Below, piece by piece: positions 11,240 through 21,999 of a stretch of 64,000 nucleotides of DNA. Both the position numbers and the translations under genes were made by a program. Positions within the stretch are counted from its first letter, which is position 1; each line of letters starts with the position of its first letter. The stretch comes from Cavenderia fasciculata (Eukaryota > Evosea > Eumycetozoa > Acytosteliales > Cavenderiaceae), in the NCBI RefSeq assembly GCF_000203815.1, contig NW_004457734.1, forward strand, positions 565,233 through 629,232, written 5' to 3'. The notes under the pieces were generated by a model. It made no database searches and was not told where the DNA came from. It saw nothing but the letters and a program-made list of their open reading frames with translations.

Positions 11240-12857
11240 GTTCTATTAACACAATAATATTATCATTTGCTTAAATTGCAGTCAATCAAACTTCTTCAAA
11301 ATACAATTCAAAAACAAATACTCTTTTATTTACTAGACTCTAAAGAGGTAATTAATTACATCTATCTATCTATCTTTTAGTTATATCTATTCAAGTGCTG
11401 TGAAAAATTAATGTATATCTATTCGTTTATATCTTATATATTTATAGGGATCAATCATTCAATTCAAAAGTAAATTAAGATTAAATCTAGTATCGAAGCA
11501 ATGGTTTGAATGGGTCAGCGAATGGGTATCATCTAAATGTACCATGTCATCATCGGTCTATAGACCAACGACTTGGCTACCTCCTCTTTTGGAATGCCTA
11601 CTTCATACTGGTCAAGGAAAGAGATATATGGATGGTCTAAAAGTGGCGCCGCCAATTACAGTTTGGAAGACAATCAAACACATGATACTCGATGAAACGA
11701 GCGATCTAGTCGAAACGATGAATAGATATCGTTCATATTCTCAACTCTTTCGAGCTACACAATCATTTATCAAATCGGTTGATATTTTGGAAGTGTATGA
11801 TCTATCGTCGACAGAAAAGTTAATGACCAACTATGATATGATTAAACTACTCAGAGAGAGAGCAGAAACTGGTAAACAACCAATTCGATTACTAAATATC
11901 ACCAAAATTGAAAGGATGGCAACATTATTATCCCATCCAGAGATCTCACCATTATTCCAACCCCACTCGATAGTCTTTCCATCCGAAAATGACAAATGGG
12001 AAGATTTATTATTCATCATGTCAGGATCAACCGTTTCCAAGATTACTTTTGATGCATATTTCAGGTTTTCGGAAAGTCTCATACAAAATGTAATATCCTT
12101 GTCCACTTTAAAGCATAGCCCATTTGCTTCGGTAACCAGACTAGAGTTTGTTGATCTCTGCTTTATGACTCGAGAAATAATATCATGGTTGACACCATCA
12201 ATATTTCCGTCGCTCCAATCACTTTTCATCATAAACTATACATCTAAAAGAATTAACCCAATCGTTGGCCAAATCAACCAGTTTCCCAATCCTCTAGTAT
12301 CGTTTGAAATAGAAAACCTGCCTTTTGGATGTGATGACTTGCAAGACATTCGTGTGAAAAAGTTGATACTTGGGTCCTATCATCATTTAGATTTCTCAAA
12401 CAACTCGATAATAGACACTCTTGTATTGCATTACAACCCTTCAAAACAAAGTTATGAATGGCATTTTATATTCCCTCGAAACTTGAAATGGTTGGATATG
12501 ATCGACAGTCGAGACTATTGTAACTGTGTTGAATTGAATCGCTTGATGACAATCAATCACGATGGTGATCAAGATTTAACCATTCAAATCAACAAGTCGG
12601 CCAAAACCTCACAAAGACTCAAACATGAGGATTTTGATTGGATTCAACATAGACAAGGAATTAGAGAGTTGTCATTCTTGGATGATGGATTAGATGAAAA
12701 AGCGACAATAATAATACTCAATCAATTATATCTTCGACACCTAAACAATATCAAACCAATTGAATTGATTTCAGGTATCAATATAGTCGATTCCCAAATC
12801 ACACCAATTCTATCAACTATTTATCATGCCTCTAGACATACCCTCCAAGTAAAATAA
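11096..12857 (+). CDS. F-box-like/LRR-like tandem family, copy 6
   Basis: Exons 11096-11179, 11282-11347 and 11448-12857, all phase 0, give 519 residues. Exon 1 is MQEIKDYLISSLFSVFSISE, exon 2 contains LLQNTIQKQILFYLLDSKE, and exon 3 starts GSIIQFKSKLRLNLVSKQWF. This is the shortest intact copy. The linker after the F-box-like part lacks the Pro-rich segment of copies 3 and 4, and the Asn run is missing. Family blocks are complete: PPITVWKTIKHM, ISPLFQPHSIVF, KWEDLLFIMSGSTV, SWLTPSIFPSLQSL, DFDWIQHRQGIREL and SRHTLQVK. It is most similar in layout to copy 3. The SCF adaptor role is inferred from the N-terminal motif. Confidence 0.82.
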
Positions 12858-13011
12858 CTCAAATATTAATCAAATTAAATAAATATTAAAAAAAAAATAG
12901 GAAATTGAAAGTACTTGCACCGTCACTGGCTTTTTTAGTTGAAATTTGTCGAAGGGCCCACCTTGAAAATATCTCGAGAGGACCAAAAAAGGTAGATAGA
13001 TATAGATAGAT

Positions 13012-13048
<37 letters not shown>

Positions 13049-13188
13049 AATATGTTCTTACCATTAACAAAAGAACAAACATCAAAGTTTTAATCAACAA
13101 AGTAAAGGATATTATCATAATGGGGATTTTGAATGAATCATAATATTAAAATTAACCATTTAATGTTATTTATTAAACTAAATTAATG
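12858..13188. other. spacer with a GATA tetranucleotide run
   Basis: Between the converging ends of copy 6 and the minus-strand gene at 13189 lies low-complexity sequence. A tandem run of the tetranucleotide GATA covers about 13011-13046. No gene is seen. Confidence 0.6.
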
Positions 13189-13737
13189 TTAATTTAAATG
13201 CCTCTTTTGATCATAGGTATCAAAACAACCTACTAAAACACTTCCCATTCCAAATGTATGGATAGAGTCATCGTCATCGTCATCATCATCGTTGTGTTTG
13301 AGGGCATGTTCTAGACGACCAAGTGATCCTTTTCGAAGTTGGTTTCCAGTGGTCGATGAGATGGTATCTTTTGGGAAATAGTCACGACTGACAGTATTGA
13401 AATCATAGGTGGTAGAAGGAGATGAGTTTGATCTTCCAAAGGTTTGTACTCTTCGTGGTCCAGATGATTTACCACCACCACCAAAACTTGATAGATTTCC
13501 ACAACTTGTACTTTGTCTACTTTTAAATGTATCTTTACTATATTGTGGTATAGAATTATTATTATGATTATTATTATTATAGTGGTTTGAACCTCCACCT
13601 TGTTGATGATGGATTGGTATTGGTGAATTATTTTGATATATATTATTTAATGATTTTGATGATTTATTATTATTATTGGAGTCAGTAGATGAAGATGAAG
13701 ATCTACTACTCTTGTTAAATATAGAAAATAATTTCAT
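13189..13737 (-). CDS. Ser/Asn-rich low-complexity protein
   Basis: A single-exon frame of 182 residues starting MKLFSIFNKSSRSSSSS. It has Ser and Asn runs at the N-terminus, a basic Ser-rich middle (GPRRVQTFGRSNSSPS), an Asp run of eight and a more ordinary C-terminus, TFGMGSVLVGCFDTYDQKRH. The S/R-S-x-S clusters (for example RRVQTFGRSNSSP) could be phosphorylation sites, which is inference. No known domain is recognised. The codon mix, conserved-looking C-terminal tail and long spacer upstream favour a real gene. The function is unknown. Confidence 0.6.
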   Translation of the reverse strand: MKLFSIFNKSSRSSSSSTDSNNNNKSSKSLNNIYQNNSPIPIHHQQGGGSNHYNNNNHNNNSIPQYSKDTFKSRQSTSCGNLSSFGGGGKSSGPRRVQTFGRSNSSPSTTYDFNTVSRDYFPKDTISSTTGNQLRKGSLGRLEHALKHNDDDDDDDDSIHTFGMGSVLVGCFDTYDQKRHLN

Positions 13738-15426
13738 GATTTGGATATTATTTTTATTTTTGGTTTTAGGGGAGAGAAATCAACAATGATTAATAAGTGC
13801 TAAAAGATTGATTGGATTGATTAGAGGGGAAAAAATGGAATTTAAAAATTAAAATTAAAATTAAATAAATATAGTTAAGAGTATGAAATGGATGGATGGA
13901 TTCACAACAACAATTGTTTAGGAAAAGAATGTCAGAATTGGTATTACAATAATAAAACAAGAATGATTTAAAAAGTTAACTTGTTATTATTTAATGTTGG
14001 AATAAAATACCAATGGTTGGTTGTGAGGATGGTAGGACGAGGATGGATGGATTATAATCAAAATAAATAAATTTAAGGGAAAAACAAAGAATTATAAGAG
14101 TGATGTGAGCAAAAAAAAAACAACTTGTTTGTTGAATGTGGATGACAGTGACAAGGTTGTATATAATAAATAAAATAAATAAATAAATATATGTAATATT
14201 GGTATTTTAGCAAGGTTGGTTGGTCGAATTGGTGGTTGATGATTTATCAAAAGTGAAAAGAAAAGAAAGAGGATGATGAAGATTGAAAGATTAAAATACG
14301 ATATTCTAGAATCGTCTTTATATACTGTTTTTGTTTATCATCAAATCATGACAATCCATCATCCAACATAATGATAATCCTACATATGCGGGAGATGTGT
14401 TCAACAGTTGACAGGAGGATGTGTATACATGTGGTGTGACTCTCAGTCAGTCAGTCAGTCAGTCGGTCAGTCAATCAAACAGAAAACAGTTTTGAAAATC
14501 ATTTAAAATAAAATAAATTGACATGACGAGTGCTGTAGTAGTAGTAGTGGGAGGAATACCAATAAAATATTGTTTGTAGTGGTTGGTTAGTGGGGTGTTC
14601 TATCAAAACGACTATTCTATAGATAGTTTGTGGGTCACGTTGTTGGGAATACACATTCAACTTGTTGTTTGTTGATGTTGATGTTTTGGGGTGATGATAT
14701 GATGATGATATTGAGAATCAATATTAGATACTTATACTCTAGACCAATCAATATTGATCTCATCTCTTGATTTCCATGTCTTGTGTTTACCCCTCATTAA
14801 TTCCCATACCCCACCACCACTTCAATCAAAATACAACCACATTCATATATTCAAGGCGTGGTGTGGGGAGGAAATCCATATAGAATGAGAGAGTGGGGAT
14901 GGGGAAAGGGTTCGAATTTCGAATATATCTATAATTATATTCCGTCCGTCCGTCTTGTCTTCTCCACAATGCTATCACTTTGATTTATTCTCCATTCTTT
15001 ACACAAAACACAAGCGCGTCCATGGACTATATACATATGCTAAATGATTGATAATTTACGTGTGTCGTGGTCACAACTACCATTCGTATTTTCATAATCT
15101 TCTTGTTTTCTTTAAGATTTATCACTACCAATTCTTCAAAAAAATTTTGGTTGGTGATTCTGCAATAAATGCTAATTTAATAATACCCATTCCTCTATTT
15201 ATTATAAATAGAATTATTAGTATTCTCCCTCTTCTCTCTCCTCCATTAAATATTTAATTAATAAATAAATGGGAATGGGAACATTATAGTTAATTTTGGA
15301 AACCACACCATTATGATTCTATAATTGTTATAACAATTAATAATAAAACATCGCAATGATTATTGTTTATTTAATTATTAATTAATTAATTTAATGATGG
15401 TGATTGTTAATCGATAGATTGAGTTT
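13738..15426. other. 1.7-kb spacer, no gene seen
   Basis: AT-rich sequence with simple repeats, including a CAGT tandem (about 14443-14472) and TCCG repeats near 14940. It contains the upstream region of the minus-strand low-complexity gene and the 3' side of the secreted-protein gene. The 69-codon frame at 15048-15257 looks like chance. Confidence 0.5.
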
Positions 15427-15810
15427 TTAAAGAGCAACAACACAAGATGCACCGCCAAATGGATTGGCAACACAGGTTTGACCAGCGGCACATGGGACAA
15501 TGCCACAATTGACATTGGTACTGAAACAGGCTGGTCCATAAGTACCTGGGAAGAAGTAACAGGCAGTTCCAGAGGCACAGGTTGGGCAAACTGTTGGGGT
15601 GACACATGTGGCTTGACCATTGACTACCAAACATGATTTACCTTGACCACATGGTACGATACCACAGTTACCATAGGTGTAACAAGATGGAGCAGCTCCA
15701 GCGGCACCATAACAAGCTTGATTGGTTGGACATCCACGTGATGCGCAAGATGATGCAGATGCAACAGCAATAAATGCTAAAATTACTAAAATTAATTTAT
15801 AAATATTCAT
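15427..15810 (-). CDS. secreted Cys-rich protein with follistatin-like repeats
   Basis: 127 residues in one exon. Residues 1-19 (MNIYKLILVILAFIAVASA) form a clear signal peptide, so the mature protein enters the secretory route. The mature part holds four short Cys-rich units such as NCGIVPCGQGKSCLVVNG and NCGIVPCAAGQTCVANP. This C-x4-C-x5-C spacing resembles the follistatin-like (FOLN) motif common in dictyostelid spore-coat and extracellular-matrix proteins. It has no Asn or Gln runs, unlike most neighbours, and codon use is even, suggesting good expression. The role is probably structural or adhesive in the matrix or spore coat. That assignment rests on motif similarity only. Confidence 0.8.
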   Translation of the reverse strand: MNIYKLILVILAFIAVASASSCASRGCPTNQACYGAAGAAPSCYTYGNCGIVPCGQGKSCLVVNGQATCVTPTVCPTCASGTACYFFPGTYGPACFSTNVNCGIVPCAAGQTCVANPFGGASCVVAL

Positions 15811-16166
15811 TTTTAAATTGGAGAAAAGAAAATGAAATTGTTGATGTTTGTTGGAGTTGTAAAATATTATTTAATTATTTAATTATTTGTTGTAGAGAGG
15901 AGGAGTAATTTTCTATTACTAATTGAATTATCTAATAGATTGTATTGATGAAAATAAATTTAACTGAATGTTTGCATTTATATAGGTTTCGTCTGTCCAG
16001 CTATACCTATCAACTACCAGCCTACTCTATTTCCAAGTAATTATTATGATGCCATAATTTATTTATCTTGCCGACCAAATTCCTCTATTTAGGAAAGTTA
16101 GATTGATTGATTTCTTGTTTAGAACATCAATAATAGGAGGAATAAAATTATAAGGTTCCTAGAGCT

Positions 16167-16197
<31 letters not shown>

Positions 16198-16802
16198 TAA
16201 AGGTAAATGGGTTGGAGGAGGAGGGGGTTACACAATTTCATGAAAACCATCAACCCGTCTATAACAAACTAACCTATACCTACCTACCTACCTATTCGTT
16301 TGATCATCTCTCTTTGTCAATGAATTGATGTAACCTTCCTTCCTTTGTTTGTCGTTTCCCACAAAATGCCTTTTCTTTTCCTTTACACAACTTTGAATTT
16401 TCCCGAGACTTTAACACCCTTTTAGAACTAGTCAAAACGACCAACCATATCTCCCAACCATTAAGATTGGCCTATCTCTTTTCTCTCTCTGTTGTTGTTG
16501 TGTTGCTGTGATGTTCATCCAATGAAAATTTCCCACAAGTGTACCTTTTCGGGATTGACGGGTGAAGAGGAAGAAGATATGATTCGTCGAATGCAGATCC
16601 CTTTTCATGAAACGGTTCAACCCATGAATCTATTACCAACACCACCACAAACCAACTAATCATTGTTTCATTCCTTACCCACTTTACAAAAATATTCTTT
16701 TAAATTGACTATAGAGGATGTTGATGATTCTTAAAACTGATTATAATTTACAAATTACTGTTTGGTTGATTTATTATTATTATTATTATTATTACTTTGT
16801 TA
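15811..16802. other. 1-kb spacer, no gene seen
   Basis: It holds the promoter side of the secreted-protein gene and the 3' side of the coiled-coil gene. A GA dinucleotide run lies at about 16170-16197 and ACCT repeats near 16275-16292. The short minus-strand frames at 16432-16663 overlap each other and show no protein character. Confidence 0.5.
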
Positions 16803-17315
16803 TTATATATATAAACCTTCCTTTTCTAATAATAATTGTTCCAATTCTTCAAGTTGTTTTAATTTACGTTGAATGATTGTTACATTTTCAGAGATTGATT
16901 GTGAATAGATGGGATCGGGGTCTTCAAGATATGCTTCCTCCAAATCCTTGTTTGATTGTTCTAATTTCTTGATAAAGTTGGTCAAGTCTTGTATGTTAAA
17001 CTTTAATACCTCTTCATCGCTACTAAAGTGTTTGGTCAATGTACTCTCTTTTGTTTGTTGTTGTTTTTCATCATCGTCCTCGTCATCACTTAATTCTACC
17101 TTTGTTTCTAATGTTTCAATCATCTTTTCTTGTCTTGATTTTATACCCATATATGTTGATGTTGTACTCGTAGAAGAAGAAGAAGTATATGATGATGTAT
17201 ATGTTGTTGAATGATTATTATTTATTTCGTTACTACTATTACTATTACTATTTTCATCTTTTGGTAATGTTGAATTATGTGCTTGAACATAACTATCTAA
17301 TGATTCATCCTCCAT
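16803..17315 (-). CDS. acidic Ser-rich protein with C-terminal coiled coil
   Basis: 170 residues in one exon, MEDESLDSYVQAHNSTLPKD at the start. The N-terminal half is Ser/Thr/Asn low complexity, followed by an acidic patch (ELSDDEDDDEK). Residues about 110-165 form a likely coiled coil of two helices (NIQDLTNFIKKLEQSNKDLE and VTIIQRKLKQLEELEQLLLE). I do not recognise the family. It is divergently arranged with the PRPF3 gene, sharing about 209 bp of upstream sequence, so the two may share promoter elements. Confidence 0.65.
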   Translation of the reverse strand: MEDESLDSYVQAHNSTLPKDENSNSNSSNEINNNHSTTYTSSYTSSSSTSTTSTYMGIKSRQEKMIETLETKVELSDDEDDDEKQQQTKESTLTKHFSSDEEVLKFNIQDLTNFIKKLEQSNKDLEEAYLEDPDPIYSQSISENVTIIQRKLKQLEELEQLLLEKEGLYI

Positions 17316-17524
17316 CCTTTATTTGTATATATTGTATTTAATGACTAAAGTAAAACTATAAAAGTAAATTAATTTATTTTGTTGTTGCATTTTCATCAAA
17401 CCAAGTTCACAGATTCGAAAAATATAATAATAGTATTTTTATTAGTCATTCATTTTCATTAAAGATTAGTTAGTTAGAGAGAAGGGGAATAAGAAAGAAA
17501 AAGAAGAAAGTGAAGAGATAGAGG
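17316..17524. promoter_or_regulatory. shared divergent upstream region
   Basis: Only 209 bp separate the ATG codons of the minus-strand coiled-coil gene and the plus-strand PRPF3 gene, so both core promoters must sit here. The sequence is AT-rich with a purine-rich leader just before the PRPF3 start. No specific factor site is claimed. Confidence 0.5.
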
Positions 17525-20267
17525 ATGAGTTCATCATCTATGAAATATCAAGATGGGTTTAGTGCATCAACCAAAGAGATTGCATCACTCAAACCTTTGA
17601 TATCTGCATTCTTACAAAAGGCAATAGGTAGCAGTAAACTAGAATCAGTTGAACCTATCATCATTGAATGTTTAGATCGTAAATTGGAATTGGTTGATAT
17701 TAAAAGTATGTAAATAACAGAAAGAAAGAAAGAGAGAGAGTAATGATATAGAGAGAAGATGATGACTAATATATACTTTCCCCTTTATTTTTGTTGTATT
17801 ATCTCTCTCTCTAGATGTACTAGATAAACATTTAAATAAAGAATCATCCATTAGATTATTAGATTTAATAGTTGATGATGTTAATCAACAAAGACAACAA
17901 AATAAAAGAAAGCATGAACATGGTGATGATAATGATTCACATAATAGTAGTAACAATAGAAATGGACATGGTAATGGTTCATCGTCATCAAGAAATAATA
18001 GTAGTAATAATAATAATAATAATGGGTCAATGGATGAAGATTATAAAAAGAGAGTAAAGGTTGATCAAATGGATGATTCATCATCTTCAAAAAGACGATC
18101 ATCAGATCGTGATAGAAGACCGTCGTCATCGTCATCGTCGTATGATGATCGAGATTATGGAAGAGATAGAGATAGAGATAGAGACAGAGACCGTGATAGA
18201 GACTATGGAAGAGACAGCAAACGATACGATGATAGAGACTATGGAAGAGACAGAGACTATGCAAGAGGAGACAGATATTCGTCGTCGTCGTCGTCATCAA
18301 GATCACATTATGAAGATTCTAGAGACATCCGGGCCGGGAGGGGTGACCGGGGGGATAGATATTATGATCGAGATGGGAGAGATGGAGGAAGCAATGGAGG
18401 AAGATACAGAGATGATGGTGGCAGGAACTCCACCTCCTCCTCTCAGAGCTCTTCAACCCATGATTCAAGAAGCTCCAACAGGAATCATGATCAACCATCC
18501 TCCTCATCCTCAACCACCAACACCACCAGCACAACCACCAATTCAACGTCCTCCTCCACCTCCTCCAACAGCATTCAAAAGGTTCCTACCTCCTCCACAG
18601 TATCACCGTTAACATCTTCACCAATCATTAAATCTACTCTAGATCAACCAACCTCTTCTACTACATCTACATCCGCTACTCCAGCTGCTGCAACAGCATC
18701 AACAACAATGGATAAAATTCAAAGTTTAAAAGCTAGATTAGAAGCAAGAAAAGTTGAACTTTTAGAAAAACAAACCAACAACAATGCTTTGGCATCTCCT
18801 CCCTCTCTTTTTACTCCAAATATCATTTCACCACCTGTACAGGTAACAACTCCGATTGTTTCAACTCCACCAACAACAACGATGGAAACAAAAGAAGACA
18901 CAAACATGGTAATAGATGAAGTGAAGAAATCATCTCCTTTTTCAGAAGAAAAGATGTTTTTCGATCCAAGATTAGTACCAAAGGAAAAGAAAAAGAAAAC
19001 AATAGAGTCATTCAATTTAATGACCAAACCAGGAAAGTTTACTAAAAAGGCAGATAAAATACGTATGGAACAATTGCAAGAGGAACTTTCTAAAAAGGAT
19101 ATCACTACACAGAGTGTAGTCACCAAGACCAATATAGTGGTTGACGAAGTACCAGATATAGAATGGTGGGATCGTGACATTTTAGATGAATCATGTCAAT
19201 CTTATGATCAATTCCTTCAAAGTGACAGTCAATCAACTACTTCAACAACTACAACTACTTCAACTACTTCTTCAATGGATACAACACAAGATGATAATGT
19301 TAATAATATGGTTATCAAGAATCAAAATTATTTAATCGAAAATGATCAATGGTATTATGTAGAGCATCCAGTGGTTGTGTATGCACCGGCACCCAATGCA
19401 CCACCATTAAAGTTGAATATTGTGCCACCACTCAAAGAAAGAAAAAAGATGAGAAAGAAACTCAGACGTGAAGCATCCAACGAACGAAGAGAGAGAATAG
19501 CAGCGGGTCTCGAGAAGGCACCTCCCAACAAGGTCAAAATGTCGACCGTCATGCGTGTACTCACCACACAAGCCGTGCTCGATCCCACCAAAGTCATTGA
19601 AGAGGTGCGATCGCAGTACGAGGAACGTCACCAAATACACGTGCAGCGAAATGAAGACAACAAGCTGACACCCGAACAACAACGTGAAAAGAAGGAGCAA
19701 AAGGCGTTGGTCGACGCTGCCCGTGGATTGACATGCACCATCTTTAGAGTGGGCGATCTGTCACATCCACTCAATCGTGCCAAAGTATCGAAAATGGCCG
19801 AGAAGCTGTGTGGCAGTGGTTGTGCCATCATCTGTGCACAAATGTGTCTGGTCATCATCGAAGCTGGTGCAAAGTCACTCAAAAAATACTCCAAGTTGAT
19901 GACACATCGTATTGATTGGGCCAATATGCCACCCGTCACATCTGATCGTTCCGATCCCAACGGTCTCTACAAAGAAATTCTCACACAACGTAGACAATAT
20001 TATAAACAACAAGCAGGTGTTAAATCAATGCAAATTGAAGGACAAGAAAGTGGAGGAGACTCAACAGGAGAAGAAGATGATAAATACATTCCAATCAATT
20101 CATGTCAAAAGGTTTGGGAAGGACCCATACCAAAAAACAACTTTTCAATCAATTCAAGATTCCATTTTGAAATTTGTACAAGTGAAGCTCAAGCAAGAAA
20201 ATATTTAACTGATCATCATGTTCCTCATTTTTGGGATATTGCTAAAAATTATATTGATTCAATATAA
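17525..20267 (+). CDS. prpf3: U4/U6 snRNP splicing factor PRPF3 (Prp3)
   Basis: Two exons, 17525-17705 and 17815-20267 (phase 1, donor GTATGT), give 877 residues. PRPF3 binds U4/U6 snRNA in the tri-snRNP. Residues 1-80 look like the N-terminal PWI-type fold (KEIASLKPLISAFLQKAI), with the intron inside it. An Asp-Arg/Ser-rich region follows at about 110-200. The PRP3 domain starts near 435 (FFDPRLVPKEKKKK, then KPGKFTKKADKIRMEQLQEE) and continues through PLKERKKMRKKLRREASNER. The C-terminal RNA-binding region (about 690-877) includes LTCTIFRVGDLSHPLNRAKV and ends in VWEGPIPKNNF and HVPHFWDIA, matching the family end. Length and order fit the family apart from the inserted low-complexity tracts. 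Confidence 0.93.
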
Positions 20268-21107
20268 TCCTAAGAATTCATTTAAATATGAAAAAGATAA
20301 TAACAAATCAAATTAAATCAAAATAATAATAAATCAAATAATTTTTTTTGAAATTAATTAAAAAAAAAAAAACCAAGGTCTGAATTTGATTGAAATCCAT
20401 TTCAACACAAACAACCCAAACCCACAAAACGAAACTCGATCCAAAACTGATCGAAAAAGAAAAGGTATCCATTCTTCTTGTTTTGGATGGACCTCACGAG
20501 AGCCCTCCCTTCTTGAAAGAATTCACGGTGCCACTTTTCAAAACCTCCCGCACAACCCATGAAAATAATGCAAGATAATATTGATTCATAAAGTAAAGTA
20601 GCTGTAGTAGACATATATATATTTATATTTGTTAAATATTAGAAGTAGTAGTAGTAGTAACTGTTCATTATTAGAAAGATTTTTGTCTGTCAAAAAAACA
20701 CACAAAGTTAGTTGTGTTTGTTTGAAAGGTTCAAAAAAGAATTCAATTCAATCGAAAAAGGTTGATTGATGGGTTTTTTTCAAAGTACAGAGGTATGAAT
20801 TCAAAGTAAATTTAGAGTGTGTTGAACCATCCTAACCTCTATGTTGTATACGTAAACATACATTCGTTTTACAAATAATAAATATATATCATAATAATAA
20901 TCAATATTAATATATTATTATTTTATTTATTATTCATACCACAAACCCATTTATATATATATATCATGGCTAACAACAACTAGCAGGGAGTTAAGTATTA
21001 AAACAACAACACAACACAACAATCACAACAACAATCATTAATTACAATTTACAATTTTACAATTTACAATTGAACCAAAATCTATTTATTTAATTTTTCT
21101 AAAAGAG
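20268..21107. other. 840-bp spacer, no gene seen
   Basis: AT-rich spacer between PRPF3 and the next plus-strand gene. Short open frames at 20390-20614 occur on both strands and look like chance. A CAA-rich leader precedes the ATG at 21108. Confidence 0.45.
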
Positions 21108-21809
21108 ATGGACAATAATAATAAGAAATCAATTATTATAAGTTTAGATAATGAACAATTATCTTTTTTACATACGAATAAACAAAAAATATGTATTGTT
21201 AGAAATTTAATGGACAAGACTATGGGTAATACTATTTGGGCTGCATTTCAACCATTCCAACATAATGTAATCGAGTGGAAAGACCAATCATTTGGCCTGT
21301 TTGCTTCCTCTGAACTACACAATGTGGCGTCAAGACCAAAAGGACCAATTCCAAAGGACTGTGTAGAAGATACTGCCTATAGTCACTTACTGTACACTTT
21401 TAATCAAGGCGCCTTTACAAGATCATTCTTGACACAAGATCCAAAGGAAACACAAAGACTCAATAATCCATCGTCACCCAAAACCTATACCATTGTCAAC
21501 AAGAGTGGTGGTTTAGAAACATTTGGACTATTCCAAACTTTTGAAGTATCCATTAACAACAAACGATTCGAACGTGTCCAGTTGGATGCTCAAACTGTCG
21601 GTAATGAAGAAACCATCAAATTCCAAGTTCAACCACTCCCAACATTCTTTATCTTTATCGGTCCTGATACCATTCAAGCTGGTGATCATATCCCTACACT
21701 CCCAAGTGATGGCAGTCATTCCCCTTTTAAACTATCATTTGATACTTCCCATACCCAATCAAAAAAAGTATCATATGATTCAAATACAAAAGAATTTTAT
21801 TTATCCTAA
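21108..21809 (+). CDS. uncharacterised 233-residue protein
   Basis: Single exon starting MDNNNKKSIIISLDNEQLSF. After the short Asn-rich start the sequence is of ordinary composition with few low-complexity runs, so it looks like a folded globular protein. Regions such as ICIVRNLMDKTMGNTIWAAF, TYTIVNKSGGLETFGLFQTF and FQVQPLPTFFIFIGPDTIQA alternate hydrophobic and polar residues and suggest a beta-rich domain. There is no signal peptide or membrane segment. I do not recognise the family and propose no function. It is followed within 200 bp by the aldo/keto reductase gene on the same strand. Confidence 0.7.
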   Translation: MDNNNKKSIIISLDNEQLSFLHTNKQKICIVRNLMDKTMGNTIWAAFQPFQHNVIEWKDQSFGLFASSELHNVASRPKGPIPKDCVEDTAYSHLLYTFNQGAFTRSFLTQDPKETQRLNNPSSPKTYTIVNKSGGLETFGLFQTFEVSINNKRFERVQLDAQTVGNEETIKFQVQPLPTFFIFIGPDTIQAGDHIPTLPSDGSHSPFKLSFDTSHTQSKKVSYDSNTKEFYLS

Positions 21810-21900
21810 GATAAATATAATATAATAATACAACCCACACTCAATTATATACTATAAATAAAACTTTTCTTTGATTGGTTCATTCTTTTTAAAAAAAATA

Positions 21901-21929
21901 TTTGATTGACCACCCCCTCCCCAATCAAA
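21901..21929. repeat. inverted repeat with C-rich loop
   Basis: Arms TTTGATTG and CAATCAAA pair perfectly across 13 bases (ACCACCCCCTCCC). It lies between the end of the 233-residue protein gene and the start of the aldo/keto reductase gene, about 70 bp before the latter's ATG. It could be a regulatory site or part of the 3' end region. No function is shown. Confidence 0.4.
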
Positions 21930-21999
21930 ATTAAAATACACTATCTAAATGAATCATTGTCATTATAATTTATGTCATAAAGATAGATAAATAGATAGG

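Noticed and set aside
14440-14475. CAGT repeats as a CRISPR-like or att repeat
   Set aside because: It is a simple tetranucleotide microsatellite without spacers.
14900-14930. GGTTCGAATTTCGA as a possible tRNA T-loop
   Set aside because: No matching acceptor stem, D-loop or anticodon arm is present around it.
18061-18612. Arg/Glu-rich and Pro-rich frames overlapping PRPF3
   Set aside because: They are alternative-frame readings of the repeated Asp-Arg codons of the PRPF3 linker.
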